Virus record (IMG/VR): IMGVR_UViG_3300042876_000027
Span: 1-64,000 of that record
Length of the DNA stretch: 64,000 nt
Source: a virus
Strand: one strand, 5' to 3'
A program made the position numbers and the translations under genes. A model generated the notes under the pieces. It was not told the origin of the DNA, ran no database searches, and saw only the letters and a list, made by a program, of their open reading frames with translations. Positions 61,133 to 64,000 of this stretch are shown here, in pieces (position 1 is the first letter of the stretch; each line of letters starts with the position of its first letter).

Positions 61133-61324
61133 ATGTTCAAGTCACTAGTTTTCAACCCATACATCGGAACTGGCTCTACCCTCGCAGAAATCGAGACCGA
61201 GTTGGAGTCACTACTCAAGTATGCCGAAGAGGTATTGGATTGGGACATCACGGAAGAGGAAACTCGCCGTCTAACCCTACTAACCAGACTAGCCAAGTCA
61301 ATGGGTTCAACCAGAAAGTGGTAA
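61133..61324 (+). CDS. 63-residue helical protein
   Basis: ATG 61133 with AAAGAAAGGATAACTA. Strongly helical (LAEIETELESLLKYAEEVL). No motif. Followed by a GGGCG/CGCCC hairpin. Confidence 0.6.
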   Translation: MFKSLVFNPYIGTGSTLAEIETELESLLKYAEEVLDWDITEEETRRLTLLTRLAKSMGSTRKW

Positions 61325-61330
61325 CCGCTA

Positions 61331-61343
61331 GGGCGACACGCCC
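61331..61343 (+). terminator. Small GC hairpin
   Basis: GGGCG, ACA loop, CGCCC. It precedes the GGCGCTCCG motif at 61350. Termination is uncertain. Confidence 0.45.
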
Positions 61344-61420
61344 GACGCAGGCGCTCCGATAGATCCAGCTTTGTCAAGTTAAGAACTTAAGAAAAACTTT
61401 CCAGATCCTCGGCGTGTCGT

Positions 61421-61450
61421 TTGATAAATGTCTGAGGGGTGTGATAGGTT
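61421..61450 (+). promoter_or_regulatory. Array promoter 10 (leaderless type)
   Basis: TTGATA at 61421, AATGTC at 61427, TAGGTT at 61445. ATG 61457 is 30 bases from the element. Confidence 0.72.
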
Positions 61451-61456
61451 ATAACT

Positions 61457-61594
61457 ATGAGCGAATACACACACATTCAAGTAACTACCCCTAGCAACAC
61501 CACTCAGATGATTCAGAATACCGCCAAAAACTTGACTTGGGTAAAGATGGCATACAACCACGGCTGGATAGTCGCTTGGGAAAAAGTAAAATAA
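61457..61594 (+). CDS. 45-residue protein, leaderless start
   Basis: MSEYTHIQVTTPSNTTQM, then a helix with LTWVKMAYNHGWIVAWEK. No ribosome site before ATG 61457. No known family; the promoter geometry is the best argument for the start. Confidence 0.55.
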   Translation: MSEYTHIQVTTPSNTTQMIQNTAKNLTWVKMAYNHGWIVAWEKVK

Positions 61595-61617
61595 ATGTCA
61601 GACCCCTGTGATAGATT
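61594..61617 (+). promoter_or_regulatory. Array promoter 11
   Basis: AATGTC at 61594, TAGATT at 61612; overlaps the previous stop codon. Gene at 61643. Confidence 0.65.
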
Positions 61618-61642
61618 TCAAGTAATCAGAAAGGATAAATAA

Positions 61643-61813
61643 ATGGCTTACAGCAAAGAGGCACACGACCTGATGGACAAGACCCTAGAGGTTCTAAAGA
61701 CTAAGGCTGACTACCCATACGCTAGAATGGTTGGCTTCCTAATCCCTAACATAGACTTGCCAACTGCCCAAAGAATTGCTAGAATGGTCGAAGAGATGGA
61801 GGTTCAGAAATGA
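61643..61813 (+). CDS. 56-residue helical protein
   Basis: ATG 61643 after AAAGGATAAAT. KEAHDLMDKTLEVLKTKADY and a second amphipathic helix (AQRIARMVEEMEVQ). Its stop overlaps the next ATG by 4 bases. Unknown role. Confidence 0.6.
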   Translation: MAYSKEAHDLMDKTLEVLKTKADYPYARMVGFLIPNIDLPTAQRIARMVEEMEVQK

Positions 61814-61914
61814 GCAAACTAAGTGTCGAGGAACTTGAAGAACTAATTTTCAAAATTGACTTGATGTTGTCGGATACTCGTGGTATTCTAGAGTCATCAA
61901 ACGAAGGGAACTGA
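61810..61914 (+). CDS. 34-residue helical protein
   Basis: ATG 61810 overlaps the previous TGA (ATGA). MSKLSVEELEELIFKIDLM. The tight coupling and the next frame two bases later support a real operon of three genes. Confidence 0.5.
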   Translation: MSKLSVEELEELIFKIDLMLSDTRGILESSNEGN

Positions 61915-61915
61915 A

Positions 61916-62035
61916 ATGATTTTTTACAACGGATTTAACCTGCTAGTTGACATCATCCTCGTTAGCGTGGTATACCTCCTGGCTCACGGCATCGGTTTCC
62001 GAAAGGGTCTTGACCAAAACAAGCCTCCGTTCTAA
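61916..62035 (+). CDS. 39-residue membrane protein
   Basis: ATG 61916, one base after the previous stop. Hydrophobic segment VDIILVSVVYLLAHGIG, then a basic FRKGLDQNK. One transmembrane helix is likely. Ends before a strong hairpin. Confidence 0.6.
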   Translation: MIFYNGFNLLVDIILVSVVYLLAHGIGFRKGLDQNKPPF

Positions 62036-62041
62036 ACGGTA

Positions 62042-62086
62042 ACACAATATCTAGTGGCAATAACCAAGCTTGCTACTAGATGTTGT
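62042..62086 (+). terminator. Long hairpin ending the three-gene operon
   Basis: CACAATATCTAGTGGCAA (62042-62059) and TTGCTACTAGATGTTGTG (62069-62086) pair with two G-T pairs. No long U-run, but the stem is strong and GAGCGCCCC follows. Confidence 0.65.
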
Positions 62087-62145
62087 GCCGAGCGCCCCTA
62101 CTTCAGTCGATCGATTTACGAAGCTTACGACACGTTTCCCGAATT

Positions 62146-62175
62146 CCCTAAAATGTCTGAGGTGTAATGTATAAT
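62146..62175 (+). promoter_or_regulatory. Array promoter 12 (leaderless type)
   Basis: AATGTC at 62152, TATAAT at 62170. No good -35, but ATG 62182 is exactly 30 bases from the element. Confidence 0.7.
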
Positions 62176-62181
62176 AATCCT

Positions 62182-62352
62182 ATGAAGAAAAGAAAGAAGC
62201 CACTAGGCAAGGCAAACGAAGCAAGGCGTAAGGCAGAGAGCAAGGAATTGTTCCAGAGCCTAATGCTATCCCCACACATTGTTGCTACCCCTACCAAGTA
62301 TAAGGGAAGCCGTCAGAGCAACAAGCGTAAGGCTATCTCCGAGTCTTACTAA
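62182..62352 (+). CDS. 56-residue very basic protein
   Basis: ATG 62182 was chosen over 62167, which lies inside the promoter. MKKRKKPLGKANEARRKAE and a Lys/Arg-rich end (SRQSNKRKAISESY). Possibly nucleic-acid binding. The predicted first transcribed base is the A of this ATG. Confidence 0.65.
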   Translation: MKKRKKPLGKANEARRKAESKELFQSLMLSPHIVATPTKYKGSRQSNKRKAISESY

Positions 62353-62354
62353 TA

Positions 62355-62378
62355 AATGTCTGACCCCTGTCGTATAAT
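62355..62378 (+). promoter_or_regulatory. Array promoter 13
   Basis: AATGTC at 62355, perfect TATAAT at 62373. Gene at 62404, 49 bases from the element. Confidence 0.72.
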
Positions 62379-62403
62379 CTAAGTATCTAAGAAGGGATAC
62401 CAA

Positions 62404-62583
62404 ATGACCAAGCAAGAGCAAGAGTTCTTCGACTACTACAACCCTATTCAGGAGTTGGCAGACAAGCACGATGTGTCTATCTACACCATCGTAAACATTC
62501 GTCAAATCTTTGACTACGCTTATGCTGTTGGCAAGGCAGACGGAGCAACCGAGATGTTGAACATTGTAAAGGAAGGCAACTAA
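62404..62583 (+). CDS. Small HTH-like protein
   Basis: 59 residues from ATG 62404. PIQELADKHDVSIYTIVNIR reads as a helix-turn-helix, so it may bind DNA. Its stop overlaps the next ATG (TAATG). Confidence 0.55.
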   Translation: MTKQEQEFFDYYNPIQELADKHDVSIYTIVNIRQIFDYAYAVGKADGATEMLNIVKEGN

Positions 62584-63023
62584 TGTTGGATTGGGATTTG
62601 GTCGAAGACCGCATTGACGAGGCTAAGGGCATTGCTTTCGATACCTGCCACAAGATTTACATCCTGATGGATGACCAGCAGATGGTCAAGATGAAAGAGT
62701 ATGAGTATGACCCTCTAATCTCTAAGAGCGAGATGTCTGCTAGTGAGATGTTGGAAACTGTCAAGCATTGGTATGCCGAGAGTTGTGGCTTGAAGTTTGT
62801 TGAGGCTGTTTCTACTACCGCCGAGGGGATTGACCCCAATGAAGGCTTTGAAACTTTGATTGAGCAAGGTGCTAGAGAGTTTGACGAGTGCCTTGAGTGT
62901 GGCGAGGAAAACTGTGATGGTTGGGACTGCCAGACCGAGCGTTGCGACAAGTGCGGTGATGATGACATCTATGACGAGGGCATGTGTCGTGATTGCTATG
63001 ATGATGACCAGGAGGAGGACTAG
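62583..63023 (+). CDS. 146-residue acidic zinc-ribbon protein
   Basis: ATG 62583. The N-terminal half is a mixed alpha/beta region (WDLVEDRIDEAKGIAF). The C-terminal part has CLECGEENC, CQTERCDKCGDDDIYDEG and CRDCYDDD, a multi-Cys zinc module, and a poly-acidic end. Coupled to the HTH-like protein. Unknown role; possibly a host RNA polymerase or ribosome ligand, but that is speculation. Confidence 0.65.
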   Translation: MLDWDLVEDRIDEAKGIAFDTCHKIYILMDDQQMVKMKEYEYDPLISKSEMSASEMLETVKHWYAESCGLKFVEAVSTTAEGIDPNEGFETLIEQGAREFDECLECGEENCDGWDCQTERCDKCGDDDIYDEGMCRDCYDDDQEED

Positions 63024-63028
63024 TTCCT

Positions 63029-63039
63029 CCCCTTTGGGG
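63029..63039 (+). terminator. Short CCCC/GGGG hairpin
   Basis: CCCC, TTT loop, GGGG immediately after the stop codon and before GGGCGCTCCG at 63037. Weak as a terminator alone. Confidence 0.4.
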
Positions 63040-63094
63040 CGCTCCGCTCCTTGGCTAGCTTAGTTACGACACGATCACTATTTCCCCCAAAATA

Positions 63095-63118
63095 AATGTC
63101 GGAGTGGTGTGCAATAAT
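63095..63118 (+). promoter_or_regulatory. Array promoter 14
   Basis: AATGTC at 63095, AATAAT at 63113 (the only copy lacking a TA start). Gene at 63144. Confidence 0.6.
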
Positions 63119-63143
63119 TTATTTATCAACGAAAGGAACCCCA

Positions 63144-63272
63144 ATGAACGAACTAGACCCAGACGTAATGGAACTCTTTGAGTTGGCACAGGCTGGAGAG
63201 ATTTCCTATTCAGAGGTAATGGCTGACCTAGATATAATGGGTTTTGATGGCGACATTATTGACTATCTATAA
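63144..63272 (+). CDS. 42-residue acidic protein
   Basis: ATG 63144 after GAAAGGAACCCCA. MNELDPDVMELFELAQAGEI, many Asp and Glu. Could mimic DNA charge, but this is only a guess. No family. Confidence 0.55.
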   Translation: MNELDPDVMELFELAQAGEISYSEVMADLDIMGFDGDIIDYL

Positions 63273-63294
63273 TGTCACACCCCTATGCTAATCT
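63271..63294 (+). promoter_or_regulatory. Array promoter 15
   Basis: AATGTC at 63271 overlapping the stop, TAATCT at 63289. Gene at 63320. Confidence 0.65.
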
Positions 63295-63319
63295 ATAACT
63301 AACTAAGAAAGGATACCTC

Positions 63320-63628
63320 ATGGGTTCACTACAAGCAGCAGAGATGGCAGAGATGCTAACTATCGAAGATGGTCTAGCCTGGCACTTGCGTTCAAACCAC
63401 TATCCACCTGTTCCACTAGTCATGATTCAGCCATGTATTGAGGCTATTGACGCTGCCCTTGAAGATAACTGGGATAAAGAGATTCAGTTGCCTTTTGATG
63501 GTGAGCGAGATGGCAAGCCTTTTCAGGTGACTTGGCGTGGTCAAGATACCGCTCCAGCATGGGCAATCATCGAAGGACACCACCTTCACTCATGGGTTGA
63601 ACTTGACGAGGAGGGGCTAGAGGACTAA
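63320..63628 (+). CDS. 102-residue acidic protein
   Basis: ATG 63320 with AAGAAAGGATACCTC. Contains a helix AEMAEMLTIEDGLAWHLRS, then IQLPFDGERDGKPFQVTWRG and a His/Trp segment (EGHHLHSWVELDEEG). Complete; no known family. Confidence 0.65.
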   Translation: MGSLQAAEMAEMLTIEDGLAWHLRSNHYPPVPLVMIQPCIEAIDAALEDNWDKEIQLPFDGERDGKPFQVTWRGQDTAPAWAIIEGHHLHSWVELDEEGLED

Positions 63629-63631
63629 CCT

Positions 63632-63645
63632 CTCCCTTCGGGGAG
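63632..63645 (+). terminator. TTCG tetraloop hairpin
   Basis: CTCCC, TTCG, GGGAG just after the stop codon, overlapping GAGCGCCTCG. A compact stable hairpin without a U-run. Confidence 0.5.
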
Positions 63646-63703
63646 CGCCTCGGCAGCCAGTGATCTATTTACGACACGAAAATAATTTCCCCCAAATACT
63701 ATA

Positions 63704-63727
63704 AATGTCTGACCCTACTGCTAAAAT
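63704..63727 (+). promoter_or_regulatory. Array promoter 16
   Basis: AATGTC at 63704, TAAAAT at 63722. Gene at 63753, 49 bases from the element. Confidence 0.65.
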
Positions 63728-63752
63728 AAACAAGTAAAGAAAGGCAACCCCA

Positions 63753-64000
63753 ATGGCACTTATCAGAAGCAAAGACCGCAAAGTTACTAACGCTGTATCA
63801 CCTAATGGCAAGACACCTACTATTGCTAACACTTTTGGTTTACCTGCTGGCAAGGCTTATTCCTGCCCTGGGGCTACCTCGGTTTGCGAGAAGATGTGCT
63901 ACGCTGGCAAACTTGAGAAGGTATACAAAGGTGTTCGCAACATCCTAGTGAGCAACTATGAGCAATTGGTAAACGCTGATTACCTAACTATGTATAACCT
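63753..64000 (+). CDS. Gp88-like protein, truncated by window end
   Basis: The first 82 residues of a protein opening MALIRSKDRKVTNAVSPN. SCPGATSVCEKMCYAGK is the Cys-rich signature of the actinophage Gp88 family (also in mycobacteriophage L5). Its role in phage is not established. ATG 63753 has AAAGAAAGGCAACCCCA. The frame runs off the right edge. Confidence 0.8.
   Translation, partial: MALIRSKDRKVTNAVSPNGKTPTIANTFGLPAGKAYSCPGATSVCEKMCYAGKLEKVYKGVRNILVSNYEQLVNADYLTMYN

Noticed and set aside
62167-62181. Upstream ATG for the basic 62182 gene
   Set aside because: It overlaps the -10 hexamer and would not be transcribed from this promoter.

Overview
The window is part of a tailed double-stranded DNA phage genome with a long-tailed (siphovirus-like) gene order. 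There are no ribosomal, tRNA or metabolic operons. Head, tail and replication genes are densely packed, often with TAATG or ATGA overlaps. The host is probably an actinobacterium. The support is a Gp88-type protein at the right edge, the DnaE + RecA-like + MazG replication set typical of many actinophages, and pervasive leaderless starts. The sequence is fairly AT-rich, so a low-GC actinobacterium is possible, but the host cannot be fixed from the sequence alone. No terminase, integrase or complete repressor was recognised, so this is only part of the genome.

Layout. (1) 1-9.4 kb, minus strand: replication and recombination (3'-5' exonuclease, resolvase-like protein, RecA-like ATPase, MazG, DNA polymerase III alpha, SSB-like protein, DnaG-like primase, DnaB-like helicase and a small protein in helicase-loader position). 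(2) 9.4-10.5 kb: an HNH homing-type endonuclease and a MerR-like DNA-binding protein. (3) 10.5-39.7 kb, minus strand, read right to left: large adhesion or tail protein, portal, protease-scaffold fusion, major capsid, neck proteins, major tail protein, two tail-assembly chaperones, a 2790-residue tape measure protein carrying a kinase-like insertion, then the tail tip. (4) 39.8-57.4 kb, mostly minus strand: tail fibres and proline-rich adhesin-like proteins, interleaved with seven 2-oxoglutarate/Fe(II) dioxygenase-like genes, two DUF6065-like genes, a zinc-ribbon gene and a single plus-strand NlpC/P60 lipoprotein. (5) 57.37-57.52 kb: a divergent control region. (6) 57.5-64 kb, plus strand: a second zinc-ribbon/dioxygenase pair, a HAD phosphatase, then a run of very small genes, most with a private promoter of one repeated design.

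The most unusual content is a set of eight dioxygenase paralogs placed next to proline-rich and collagen-like tail proteins. It suggests, but does not prove, that the phage hydroxylates its own tail or a surface glycan or protein. The second is the right-arm promoter array: sixteen copies of an A(A/G)TGTC element, each exactly 18 nt before the -10 hexamer. The start codon lies either 30 nt downstream (leaderless) or mostly 48-49 nt downstream (short leader with a GAAAGGA-type ribosome site).
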